Of a stretch of 64,000 nt of DNA, positions 1 through 8,241 are shown one piece after another. Source of the DNA: Chlorogloeopsis fritschii (GTDB lineage Bacteria; Cyanobacteriota; Cyanobacteriia; Cyanobacteriales; Nostocaceae); assembly GCF_043099315.1 (NCBI RefSeq), contig NZ_CP170746.1, one strand, 5' to 3'. The notes under the pieces were generated by a model, which did no database searches, was not told the origin of the DNA, and was given only the letters and a program-made list of their open reading frames with translations. The translations under genes and the position numbers were made by a program. Within the stretch, counting starts at the first letter, position 1. Each line of letters starts with the position of its first letter.

Positions 1-2
1 GG

Positions 3-3000
3 CAAGTACGTTTTTCCCAAGGTTTAGCCCAACTGCAACAACCTTTGAGCGCCCAATTTCAATGGAATGGGGAGCAGTTGCAAATTTTACAGGCGACTGC
101 ACCAGGGTTGAGGGCTGCGGGTACTGTAGCAGTTCAAGTGGAGGAAACGCCTCAAGTTACGGGATTCAACTTGGATGTCCAAGCGCAAAACTATAACTTG
201 CAAAATCTTCCCCTTAACCTACCTGGAGATGTAGCACTTGCAGGTCTAATAGATTTTACCGGACAACTCACTGGTACTCCTGCGACTCCGATCGCTTCTG
301 GAGATATTCGGTTAAGGAATTTTGCAGTCAATGGAGTGGCGTTCGATCCGCTGCTTACAGGGCAAGTAAATTTTCAGCCAGAACAAGGAACACGACTTCA
401 GCTAACTGGCAAACAAGACCAAATTGCCCTTACTCTTGACCCTAATAATCGCCCACTTTCATTTTTAATTCAACGCGATCGCGCTGTTGCAACTGGCAGA
501 ACCGAAGGAGAAAATCTTTTTGTTAACGTCCGCGATTTTCCTGTAGCGGTGCTAGAAAATTTTGTTCCCCGTAATGCAACTTTAAGACCTGTTGCCGGAA
601 ATATATCTGGGGATTTAGTTGTTAATTTAACCAACAATACCTTTGTCGGAGATATAGCGATCGCTCAACCCAGAATCGGCAGAATCAGCGCCGATGAATT
701 TCGAGGGCGAATTGGTTTTGCTGATGGTACTTTTACTTTACAACAAGGTCAGATCCGCCAAGGTGAAGGACTTTACTCCCTTAGTGGTGAGTTGCCAACT
801 CTTGGCGATCGCCCGCTACAATTTCAACTGAGCTTCAACCAAGCCAGAATAGAGCAAGTATTGCAAGCAGTAAGTATCTTTGGTTTTCAAGACGTAGCCA
901 CCGGCTTGCAAGCTCCAGATTTAGCTGGGGCAGAGGCACTACAAACTCAGCCTGTAAGTCTACCAAATGCGCCTTTACTCGCACAATTGCGCTTTTTTGA
1001 CAAAATCCAAGAAATTGTTGCCCAACAGCGCCAGGAGCAGCAACAAGAGGCTAGAATCCCAACGCTGGCAGAGTTAACTGGGACAATTAGTGGTAACGTA
1101 GCAGTAACTGGCACTTTACAGCAAGGGTTGAATATCGGCTTTAATCTCACAGGTTCGGATTGGGAATGGGGTAAATACAATATCAATCAAGTTATTGCTC
1201 AAGGTAATTTTGCAGATGGAGTTTTGACGTTACTACCCCTGCGAGCAAATTTGAATGGCTCGCTCCTAGCTTTTAGCGGACAACTTAGTCAAGAGCAACT
1301 TTCTGGACAAGCGCGAGCAGAAGCTTTACCAGTAGAACTTATAGAGCCTTTTTTACCTGATTTACCTGTAGATATTACGGGGACACTCAACACCCTTGTC
1401 ACTCTAGGAGGCAATTTGGAGAATCCTAGAGCAATTGGGGAAATAGGGCTGGTGAACGGTACTGTGAATAAACAATCTGTAGACACAGCGCAAGTTAGCT
1501 TCAATTACAACGATGCTCGCTTGAATTTTGGCAGTACTGTACAAATTGCAGGTACAGGTACACAACCAGTGCAAATTACAGGTAGCGTACCGTTCGAGTT
1601 ACCTTTCGCTGCTGTTGAACCCGATAGTAACCAAATTAGCATTCAAGCTAACGTGCAAGATGAAGGTTTAGCAGTAGTTAACGCCTTTACTAATCAATTT
1701 AGTTGGGTTAAAGGTCAGGGACAAGTAGATGTAGAAATTGAAGGCACATTAGATCAACCAGTTGTTAGTGGTATTACGACAATTAAAAATGCGACTTTGA
1801 ACGTACAAAATCTGCCTGAACCACTGACAAATGTAACTGGAACAATACGGTTTGTGGGCGATCGCTTCATCGTCGAGCAACTTCAAGGCGATTACAGCCG
1901 GGGACAATTAACTGCTAAGGGAATTTTGCCGATTTTTGCCACTCAAAATGCCCAACAACAAGCAGCAACAAATCCTCTCACGATTACATCAGAAAATCTG
2001 CGGCTAAATCTGCCAGGATTGTATGAAGGTGGAGTTAGTGGCAATATTGTCATTACCGGAACAGCAAGAGATCCGCAAATTGGTGGAGATGTTCGCTTAA
2101 GTAATGGTGAGATATCCTTAAGGGAAAGAATTGCTGGTTTAAGTGCTGCTCCAACTACACCAGGTGCAACACCTACTCAAATCACAACAAATACAACACC
2201 TTCTCCAACTCCAGCTAACGAAACTCCTGCTACTCCACCTATACAATTTGCAGATTTACGGGTGTTCTTAGAAGATGATGTTCGCGTTACCGCCGAGCCA
2301 CTTTTCAATTTTGTGGCAGAGGGTGATATTACCCTCAACGGCACATTAGCTGAACCTCGCCCTCAAGGAACAATTAGTCTTCGACGTGGGCAAGTGAATT
2401 TATTTGTCACTCAATTCGCCTTAGCTCGCGGTTACGAACAAACCGCAACATTTACTCCTAAGCTTGGCTTTGACCCAATTTTAGATGTTCGACTAGTAAC
2501 TTTTGTACCTGAAGTTCGTGGCAGTCGATTACCAGCCACAGCCGGTTCTAGCGAAATTCAAGATATTTCTGCCATCAATTTCGGAACTTTAAATACTGTT
2601 CGTGTAGAAGCCAGAGTACAAGGGCCTGCTAGCGATTTAGCTGATAATCTGGAATTAACTAGTCAACCTGCTCGTACCGAAGCAGAAATAATTGCTTTAA
2701 TCGGAGGTTCATTTTTAAATGTCCTCGGACAATCTGATACTGGTTTAGGAATTGCTACCATAGCTGGTTCTACTTTCTTTCCGGGGTTGCAAGGAACTGT
2801 TAGTCAACTTGGGGAAGCGATTGGTTTGAGAGATTTGCGCATATTTCCTACTGTTGTAACTAATCCGGCATCAAATGTTTCAGTGCTTGGTTTAGCAGCA
2901 GAGGCGGTGGTTGGTATAACTGACGATCTTTCGGCTTCCATATCGCGAGTTTTCGCTGCTAACGAATCCTTCCGTTACGGCATAATTTATCGTCTCAACG

Positions 3001-3077
3001 ACCAATTTATTCTACGAGGTTTTACCAATTTAGCAGATGAGAGTAGAGCGGTAATTGAGTATGAAACACGATTTTAA
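3..3077 (+). CDS. tamB: TamB-like (DUF490) translocation and assembly protein, 5'-truncated by the window edge
   Basis: The frame is open from base 3 to the stop at 3077, so the gene begins outside the window and about 1,025 residues are seen. The TTG at 45 is an internal codon, not the start. The visible part is a long series of beta-rich, Asn/Gln/Thr-rich repeats with recurring turns such as VTGTL and ITGTA. A Thr/Pro-rich linker lies at about 2150-2245, followed by the conserved C-terminal TamB domain ending in IEYETRF. TamB proteins are anchored in the inner membrane, cross the periplasm and work with Omp85/TamA-type barrels in outer-membrane assembly or lipid transport. The N-terminal anchor is not visible. 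The family call is firm; the exact substrate is unknown. Confidence 0.85.
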   Translation, partial: QVRFSQGLAQLQQPLSAQFQWNGEQLQILQATAPGLRAAGTVAVQVEETPQVTGFNLDVQAQNYNLQNLPLNLPGDVALAGLIDFTGQLTGTPATPIASGDIRLRNFAVNGVAFDPLLTGQVNFQPEQGTRLQLTGKQDQIALTLDPNNRPLSFLIQRDRAVATGRTEGENLFVNVRDFPVAVLENFVPRNATLRPVAGNISGDLVVNLTNNTFVGDIAIAQPRIGRISADEFRGRIGFADGTFTLQQGQIRQGEGLYSLSGELPTLGDRPLQFQLSFNQARIEQVLQAVSIFGFQDVATGLQAPDLAGAEALQTQPVSLPNAPLLAQLRFFDKIQEIVAQQRQEQQQEARIPTLAELTGTISGNVAVTGTLQQGLNIGFNLTGSDWEWGKYNINQVIAQGNFADGVLTLLPLRANLNGSLLAFSGQLSQEQLSGQARAEALPVELIEPFLPDLPVDITGTLNTLVTLGGNLENPRAIGEIGLVNGTVNKQSVDTAQVSFNYNDARLNFGSTVQIAGTGTQPVQITGSVPFELPFAAVEPDSNQISIQANVQDEGLAVVNAFTNQFSWVKGQGQVDVEIEGTLDQPVVSGITTIKNATLNVQNLPEPLTNVTGTIRFVGDRFIVEQLQGDYSRGQLTAKGILPIFATQNAQQQAATNPLTITSENLRLNLPGLYEGGVSGNIVITGTARDPQIGGDVRLSNGEISLRERIAGLSAAPTTPGATPTQITTNTTPSPTPANETPATPPIQFADLRVFLEDDVRVTAEPLFNFVAEGDITLNGTLAEPRPQGTISLRRGQVNLFVTQFALARGYEQTATFTPKLGFDPILDVRLVTFVPEVRGSRLPATAGSSEIQDISAINFGTLNTVRVEARVQGPASDLADNLELTSQPARTEAEIIALIGGSFLNVLGQSDTGLGIATIAGSTFFPGLQGTVSQLGEAIGLRDLRIFPTVVTNPASNVSVLGLAAEAVVGITDDLSASISRVFAANESFRYGIIYRLNDQFILRGFTNLADESRAVIEYETRF

Positions 3078-3089
3078 TTAAAAACACAG

Positions 3090-3118
3090 ATCCCCGACTT
3101 CTTTAAGAAGTCAGGGAT
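3090..3118 (+). terminator. Palindromic repeat acting as terminator of the tamB-like gene
   Basis: A 14-base stem with one mismatch (ATCCCCGACTTCTT against AAGAAGTCAGGGAT) begins 12 bases after the stop codon. The same palindrome recurs in perfect form at 55437-55465, after the giant kinase gene. It is therefore a dispersed repeat that sits in terminator position. There is only a short T-run (TTT) after the stem. Confidence 0.6.
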
Positions 3119-3143
3119 TTAACAAAGCGAATTTTACATTCAA

Positions 3144-3413
3144 TTAATAAGCTCTACGAGCAAATTGGTAGTACAAGAAAATCGCGATGATTGAACCTAA
3201 TACTGCCACAACTAAACCAGGAATGCTTAAGCTTGCAGAGGTAATTGCGAAAGTTCCCGTTTGTAGTAAAGTAACCAAAGTTCCACCAATAAAGGCACCA
3301 ATAATTCCTAAAACGAGGGTACTAAGAATGCCGCCTCCCTGAGAACCAGGATAAATAGCTTTAGCAATAGCACCTGCCAATAAACCTAACACAATCCAAG
3401 CAAGAATGTTCAT
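3144..3413 (-). CDS. GlsB/YeaQ/YmgE-family small membrane protein
   Basis: This is an 89-residue protein of three hydrophobic segments (about 3-19, 27-50 and 63-84). The Gly-rich loop between the first two (AIYPGSQGGG) and the segment LGIIGAFIGG are typical of the transglycosylase-associated/GlsB family. These are small stress-associated inner-membrane proteins whose mechanism is not established. The start is well supported by AAGGAG seven bases before the ATG on the minus strand. It converges with the tamB-like gene, with the palindrome at 3090-3118 between them. It is transcribed alone. Confidence 0.85.
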   Translation of the reverse strand: MNILAWIVLGLLAGAIAKAIYPGSQGGGILSTLVLGIIGAFIGGTLVTLLQTGTFAITSASLSIPGLVVAVLGSIIAIFLYYQFARRAY

Positions 3414-3963
3414 GGTTCAACTCCTTAACGTGTGTGAATAAGATAATTGTGAGATATTGTTTTCTAAGAGCTAAAACTGATATCGATAGACCCTAGATGT
3501 TCGCGAACTCCAACCGCTGTAGAGGAAAACAGAATCCTCTTGTTCTTGATAAAGTAGAGTTAAGCGAGCAAACTCTACAACCATCTATGTCGTTGTCATA
3601 TATGCACTGTTGGTAGTTACGGCATCGCTTGACTTCAAACCACCACAAAGAACTAAAGCGGTGTCAAAGTTCTGCCAGTGCGTTTGTTCATATTCTTAAA
3701 TTAGCAAATCTACTCTGGTTAAGTTAACCATCTACAGTCGGATAACTATTCTTTCTATAGTTAGAAGCTCAATAATATCAGGTATCTATCTTTACATATA
3801 CGAATTAGAGCAAAACTTTGAGAAAAATCCCTTATTAGAGTGATTGACAGTGTAAAGTGCTTTAAATGTGATGATTACTCGACGTTGCTAAACTATATAC
3901 CCCAGCATGGATGTAAAAAACTTTCTTCCCTAGTCCCTAACCTCTAGCCCCTAAAACCTATTT
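3414..3963. other. Non-coding gap holding the glsB-like promoter region
   Basis: No convincing reading frame exists here. The first part contains the leader and promoter region of the small membrane protein. The last 35 bases (about 3926-3960) are a degenerate CCCTAGTCCCTAACC-type heptamer tract, the reverse complement of tracts at about 38040 and 41720. Confidence 0.5.
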
Positions 3964-4368
3964 TCAATTATCATTTTGTTTACTCGAAAAGTTTACAGAC
4001 TTAGGACAGTAATCACTACAATTCATTGCTTCTTCTGTGAGCACAATAGAAGGCTGTACTGCACAATGCAGATGATAATTATTAGAAAAGTAACGACAAG
4101 TTTTACAGGGTAATTTATGTAAGGAATTGACCGAGAAATAAACTTTATTATTTTCAGTTACTCTCCTCATCTTAGAAATAACTAGTAAAACCCCTGCCCA
4201 AATCATGACAAAGCTGATAGTGGCACCACCGAGAGCAATTACCGTATCAGGCTGAAAAAAGTTATCGAGTTGAACAACATCTATTTGTACTTCACTTTGG
4301 TTAGCCTGATTTACATTTGTCTTGTCTTCTATATTTTGTATTGGTATTTTCTTAAGATACATATACAT
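3964..4368 (-). CDS. Conserved hypothetical membrane protein with Cys-rich C-terminal tail
   Basis: The product has 134 residues. A polar N-terminus is followed by one clear transmembrane helix at about 46-65 (ALGGATISFVMIWAGVLLVI) and a basic stop-transfer RMRR-like stretch. The C-terminal 50 residues hold six Cys in the arrangement PCKTCRYF, LHCAV and CSDYCP. Such paired Cys could bind metal or a cluster, but no family of known function is recognised. I recall similar short Cys-rich cyanobacterial hypotheticals, so a real gene is likely. An AAGG just before the start is a weak ribosome-binding site. It stands alone between non-coding regions. Confidence 0.65.
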   Translation of the reverse strand: MYMYLKKIPIQNIEDKTNVNQANQSEVQIDVVQLDNFFQPDTVIALGGATISFVMIWAGVLLVISKMRRVTENNKVYFSVNSLHKLPCKTCRYFSNNYHLHCAVQPSIVLTEEAMNCSDYCPKSVNFSSKQNDN

Positions 4369-4822
4369 TACCTTGAATAGTATCCATTTTTGTGTAAATG
4401 TGTTGTTTTACTATGTCAGTAATTTTTACTCCTATATCTGGGGTGGTTTATTCTAATTAACTGCTTTGCAAAATTATAATTATAGGTGTAGCAAAAGCTA
4501 AATAATGGTATATCTGCCAGGAGATTTGCTTGTAATAATATGGTCGTATGCCAAAAGGAATAATACAGCAGAAGTCAGGAGCCAGAAGCCAGTAGACACG
4601 GTAGATGCGGAGCAGCTACTTGCAGAAGTCGCTACGCACCTAGCACAGGTAGCCAGAAGTAAAATAGCCATCATATATGACTTATAAGACTAAAGTTTTG
4701 TACCTCGCCACTTGAAATTCGCTGTGTCTAGCTAGCTCCCACAGGCTGTTCACCCACAACGCTGTTCCCCGTTCCCTGTTCCCCCAACCCTATTTTCCAG
4801 ACGTGACCAAAATTAATTTTCT
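4369..4822. other. Repeat-bearing intergenic region
   Basis: The stretch at about 4565-4690 contains CAGAAGTCAGGAGCCAGAAG-like tandem units and a GTAGATGCGGAGCAGC segment. It shares GCAGAAG(T)CAGGAGCCAGAAG and a following AGAAGTAAAA with 11368-11398. At about 4735-4795 there is a C-rich tract made of CTGTTCCC heptamer variants. No credible gene is present: the 60-codon frame at 4505-4687 lies inside the repeat. Confidence 0.6.
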
Positions 4823-6445
4823 TTAAAAACTAAATGTTGTACGAATGGTGCCGATATAGATTGTGTTGTTGTCGCGATCGCTTTCTGGATTGGTAACCAC
4901 TAACAATCCTGGAGTAATGGCAATATTGTCACTAGCTTGGTAGCGCCAGAAAGCTTCTAGATGCCAAGAGGAATCTTCATCTTTGTATGCCTCACCTGCA
5001 ACCTCAAAGTCATTGCTAGTAACTTTGGGTGGTTGTCCAATCGCTATTCCCACAATACTTCCTTCTGTACCGACATCAATCAAAGCTAAAGTGAGTGCCC
5101 AGTTAACAATATTCGCCATTGGGTTGTTAGGCAAGTCTTCAGCTGTGGCAAGGGTAAAGCCAACCCAACCAGCAAGATTAAGATTAGGGTTAAGAGCGAT
5201 CGCAGTTTCTAACCCAAAGGAGTCAGCGGTAATGGCATCACTTTCATCGTTAAAAGGATCGTTGGCGCGGCGGCTGCCAGTACCCGTGTCCTGATTATTG
5301 TAAGAGCGGATGTAAGTCAAACCTACTCCAGTGTTTTTGCTTGGTTGCAGAGTAAGTTGAGCGATCGCCCCATATTTTCCCTTTGCAAATCCAATTTTTG
5401 GATCGTTAACCTCTGCATCGTCGGCTACGTATCCCAAACTTAAACTGAGACTGTTACTAAAGTTGTAAATTATACCAACTCCCGCACCTTCTCCCTGACG
5501 GTAAATTGGGTTACGCTGGGCAAAGCGAGAGATTGAACCGCTACCACTGCCACTCAAATAAGGATTTAGTGTATCTACAACTACATCATCTAAATCGCCT
5601 CCCACTGCCTCTAAATAAACCATCACCTGTTCCCCAATCGGAAAGCGATATTCTAAAAGGCTCATTTCAACCTCGTTAGAGCTATCACCTTGAAAAGCTA
5701 AACGCCCCATATCAGTTCCCGTCACTTCATCAAATTCAGGAACATTTCTGGCTTGTAAACGAGTTCGCAGGCGATCCTTGCCAGTAAAGCTGGTATTAAA
5801 GTTTAGCCGTACCCGGTTGCTAAAGGTAAGATTGTTAGCAATGCGATCGCCTGAATTATCGGCTTTGTCACCACTTGCAACTGCTGCAACAGCAAACAAA
5901 ACTTCTCCATCAAGTTTAGTAGTTGTAGAAAATTGTTGTGCCTCTAGGAGCCGCACATCAGCCTCCAGACGCTTGGCTCGTCCTTGCAAAATTTCTAGCT
6001 CTTGGGCAAATTCTGTACCTAACCGTTTTAGGGTTTCTAAGTCTTCCTGAGCAATTAATTGAGAATTGCCTGCAAGTAACAATTTGTTGATGTGATTTAT
6101 AGTTGCGGCAAGATTGATAGCAAATTCATAGCGAGTCATGACTTGGTTGCCATCAAAGGTATTATCTGTTTCAGTCACACCATAGCGCTGCATTAATGAC
6201 TGGAGATATTGAGCTTCCCAATCGCCTGGTCGAATCTCTGCTAAATCGGATACAGCATTGATTTGGGTGAGTGAATCTGCATGGTTAAGATTCTGATTTC
6301 CAAACACAGATGGAATACTGATTGAAGAGTAGCTCCTCTCATCTACTTCAGATGCTAAAGTCTTTGCTGTTAGTAACAGCATAGTTGCAATAGCAAGCAA
6401 GAAGCTTTGTTTGCCAAAATACCAAATCATTTTTAAAAGTCTCAT
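4823..6445 (-). CDS. SLH-domain OprB-type outer membrane porin (cyanobacterial iron-uptake porin family)
   Basis: The protein has about 540 residues from the ATG at 6445; a TTG at 6472 would add nine. An N-terminal signal peptide (hydrophobic SFLLAIATMLLL) is followed by an S-layer homology domain with the signature DWEAQYLQSLMQRYG and a TRYEFA turn. Next come a coiled-coil spacer (about 140-175) and a C-terminal beta-barrel of the OprB/carbohydrate-selective porin family ending in TTFSF. In cyanobacteria the SLH domain docks to peptidoglycan or its attached polymers while the barrel spans the outer membrane. Members have been linked to inorganic ion uptake; the substrate here is unknown. It is divergent from the permease at 6617. 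Confidence 0.85.
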   Translation of the reverse strand: MRLLKMIWYFGKQSFLLAIATMLLLTAKTLASEVDERSYSSISIPSVFGNQNLNHADSLTQINAVSDLAEIRPGDWEAQYLQSLMQRYGVTETDNTFDGNQVMTRYEFAINLAATINHINKLLLAGNSQLIAQEDLETLKRLGTEFAQELEILQGRAKRLEADVRLLEAQQFSTTTKLDGEVLFAVAAVASGDKADNSGDRIANNLTFSNRVRLNFNTSFTGKDRLRTRLQARNVPEFDEVTGTDMGRLAFQGDSSNEVEMSLLEYRFPIGEQVMVYLEAVGGDLDDVVVDTLNPYLSGSGSGSISRFAQRNPIYRQGEGAGVGIIYNFSNSLSLSLGYVADDAEVNDPKIGFAKGKYGAIAQLTLQPSKNTGVGLTYIRSYNNQDTGTGSRRANDPFNDESDAITADSFGLETAIALNPNLNLAGWVGFTLATAEDLPNNPMANIVNWALTLALIDVGTEGSIVGIAIGQPPKVTSNDFEVAGEAYKDEDSSWHLEAFWRYQASDNIAITPGLLVVTNPESDRDNNTIYIGTIRTTFSF

Positions 6446-6528
6446 TCCCAGGATATGTAGATTGTGTCGCAACTCTCTCTACGGGTAGTAATGCTGTGAC
6501 CGTAAAACTAAGTATAGTACTTGCTACA

Positions 6529-6568
6529 AATAACCTTTTATTAACCTTAGGAGATATTTTCTTAACCT
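6529..6568 (+). promoter_or_regulatory. Candidate Pho-box-like repeat in the porin/permease divergent promoter
   Basis: Three octamers resemble the cyanobacterial Pho-box consensus PyTTAAPyPy(T/A): AATAACCT at 6529, ATTAACCT at 6540 and CTTAACCT at 6561. The first two are spaced by the 11-base period expected of tandem PhoB sites (8 plus 3). The third is 21 bases further on, close to two periods. The array lies 49 bases before the permease ATG and 84 bases before the porin ATG. Only the third octamer is a perfect match, so this is a proposal. Confidence 0.35.
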
Positions 6569-6616
6569 AAAACCAAAACAATTCGTGAATTTTAAGAAAT
6601 TAAAACAAATATAGAA

Positions 6617-8158
6617 ATGACAAAAGCTTCTGCCTCTAAATCTGTATCCAGACAAACTGAATCAGACAAGGCAAGCCTTTGGAGTCGATTTGATGCGAAG
6701 CGCTTGCAGCAGGTTACAACTACTGCTTCGGGTACTCAGCATCAGGCTTCTGGCAAGACCAAAAAGCGAAAATTTCGCTGGGTTGTCGATGCGGTACTAC
6801 CTTTAGCACTGACTACGATTGCTGGTATTGCCGTGCTGTTACCATCTTCGCTGCCTCACCCTGCACGTTTGGCTTTGTTCGCTTTCTTGCTAGCGGCAAT
6901 TTTGTGGTCAACTACCTCCATTAGTGCCGACTACATCGCCCTCTTTACGATGATGCTGTTGGTTCTAGTGGGCGGCACCTCTCAGGAACAACTTTTTGAT
7001 GCTTTAGCGTCAGATGTAGTTTGGTTAATGATTGGTGCTTTTGTGCTGGGCGGGGCAGTGCAAAAAACTGGTTTGGCAGGAAGGCTCACGCAATTAGTTG
7101 TGTCTAGGGCAAAGACGGTAAAGGGTGTATTTTGGTTGCTCGTTACTGTATTAATTCCCATGTCCTTTTTAATTCCTTCTACTTCTGGTAGGGCTGCTGT
7201 GGCAATTCCTGTATTTCGCAGCATTACCAGTGCCACAAGCGATCGCCGAATTATTCGTGCTTTAGCATTACTAATGCCGACCATCATTTTAGTGTCAACG
7301 ATTGTGGCATTAGTAGGTGCAGGTTCACACCTAATCGCCAATGACTTACTTCAGCAAATCACCAAACAGCGAATTTCTTTTACTCAGTGGGTAATTTACG
7401 GTTTACCTTTTGGCGTAGTTGCCAGCTATGCTTCATGCTGGGTAATCATGCGTTTATTTTTAGATGAAGCACGCCTCAATCAGGAGTTAGATATTTCCCA
7501 AGGCAAGAGCAAACCGCTCTCTCGCTCAGAATGGATTACCTTGATTGTGGTGGGAGTAATGATTGCTTTGTGGTTAACAGAAGCTTGGCATGGATTTGAG
7601 ATTGCCACAGTAACAGTAGTTGGGGCACTGATTTTAACTCTGCCAGGAATAGGAGTTTTGAAGTGGAAAGAGGGAATCAAATCTGTTTCCTGGAATTTAG
7701 TAATTTTTGTGGGTGCAGCTTTAGTTTTAGGAAGAGCGCTGATTGACTCAGGGGCAGCGCAGTGGATTATTGATCGGCTGTTTACGATCAGCACTATTGC
7801 TAACACAGATTCGCGATCGCTCATTTTGGTGTCACTGGCATTTATTTCCCTGACATCCCATATTTATATGACTTCTCACACTGCACGAGCAGCAGCATTA
7901 GTCCCTGCTTTGCTTTATCTAGGCAACAGTTTGCAACTCAACCCCGTTGCAGTAATGTTCATCAGCACCGTTGGTATGGACTACTGTTTGACATTTCCAG
8001 TCAGTTCCAAAGCACTGCTAATGTTTCAAGAACTCGAAGGCCAAACTTACAAACCCACCGATTTGCTACGCCTCAGTTCAGCGCTGCTTCCTGTTCATCT
8101 AGGACTGATGGTGTTGTTTTACTACAGTTACTGGCGTTGGGTTGGTTTGAGTTTGTAG
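6617..8158 (+). CDS. SLC13/DASS-family permease (divalent anion:sodium symporter type)
   Basis: The product has 513 residues. A polar, basic N-terminal tail of about 55 residues precedes some 11-12 membrane helices. Two related hairpin motifs typical of the ion-transporter superfamily are visible: PSTSGRAAVAIPVF in the first half and TSHTARAAALVPALL in the second, with the Ser-Thr-x-x-Arg pattern that forms the substrate and cation sites in the family. Substrates in the family are dicarboxylates, sulfate or related anions. It is the first gene of a probable operon with a sensor kinase and a glycerate kinase, which hints at a three-carbon or organic acid substrate. Phosphate control is suggested only by the weak Pho-like array upstream. 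Confidence 0.85.
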   Translation: MTKASASKSVSRQTESDKASLWSRFDAKRLQQVTTTASGTQHQASGKTKKRKFRWVVDAVLPLALTTIAGIAVLLPSSLPHPARLALFAFLLAAILWSTTSISADYIALFTMMLLVLVGGTSQEQLFDALASDVVWLMIGAFVLGGAVQKTGLAGRLTQLVVSRAKTVKGVFWLLVTVLIPMSFLIPSTSGRAAVAIPVFRSITSATSDRRIIRALALLMPTIILVSTIVALVGAGSHLIANDLLQQITKQRISFTQWVIYGLPFGVVASYASCWVIMRLFLDEARLNQELDISQGKSKPLSRSEWITLIVVGVMIALWLTEAWHGFEIATVTVVGALILTLPGIGVLKWKEGIKSVSWNLVIFVGAALVLGRALIDSGAAQWIIDRLFTISTIANTDSRSLILVSLAFISLTSHIYMTSHTARAAALVPALLYLGNSLQLNPVAVMFISTVGMDYCLTFPVSSKALLMFQELEGQTYKPTDLLRLSSALLPVHLGLMVLFYYSYWRWVGLSL

Positions 8159-8241
8159 GGGATAGGGGACAGAAAGAAGCAAGGGTGCAGGGGGCAAGGG
8201 GGAGAAACCACTAACTACTAACTACTAACCAATGACCAATA
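8159..8241. repeat. Composite heptamer repeat filling the permease-kinase junction
   Basis: All 83 bases between the permease stop and the kinase ATG are repeat. A G-rich purine tract is followed by AACCACTAACTACTAACTACTAACC and CAATGACCAAT. The same order of blocks appears at 9727-9797, and in reverse complement at 17993-18135. The kinase ATG directly abuts the repeat, and no Shine-Dalgarno sequence is visible. Confidence 0.8.

Noticed and set aside
4505..4687. A 60-codon frame starting with ATG
   Set aside because: Most of it translates the CAGAAGTCAGGAGCCAGAAG repeat; it has no family features.
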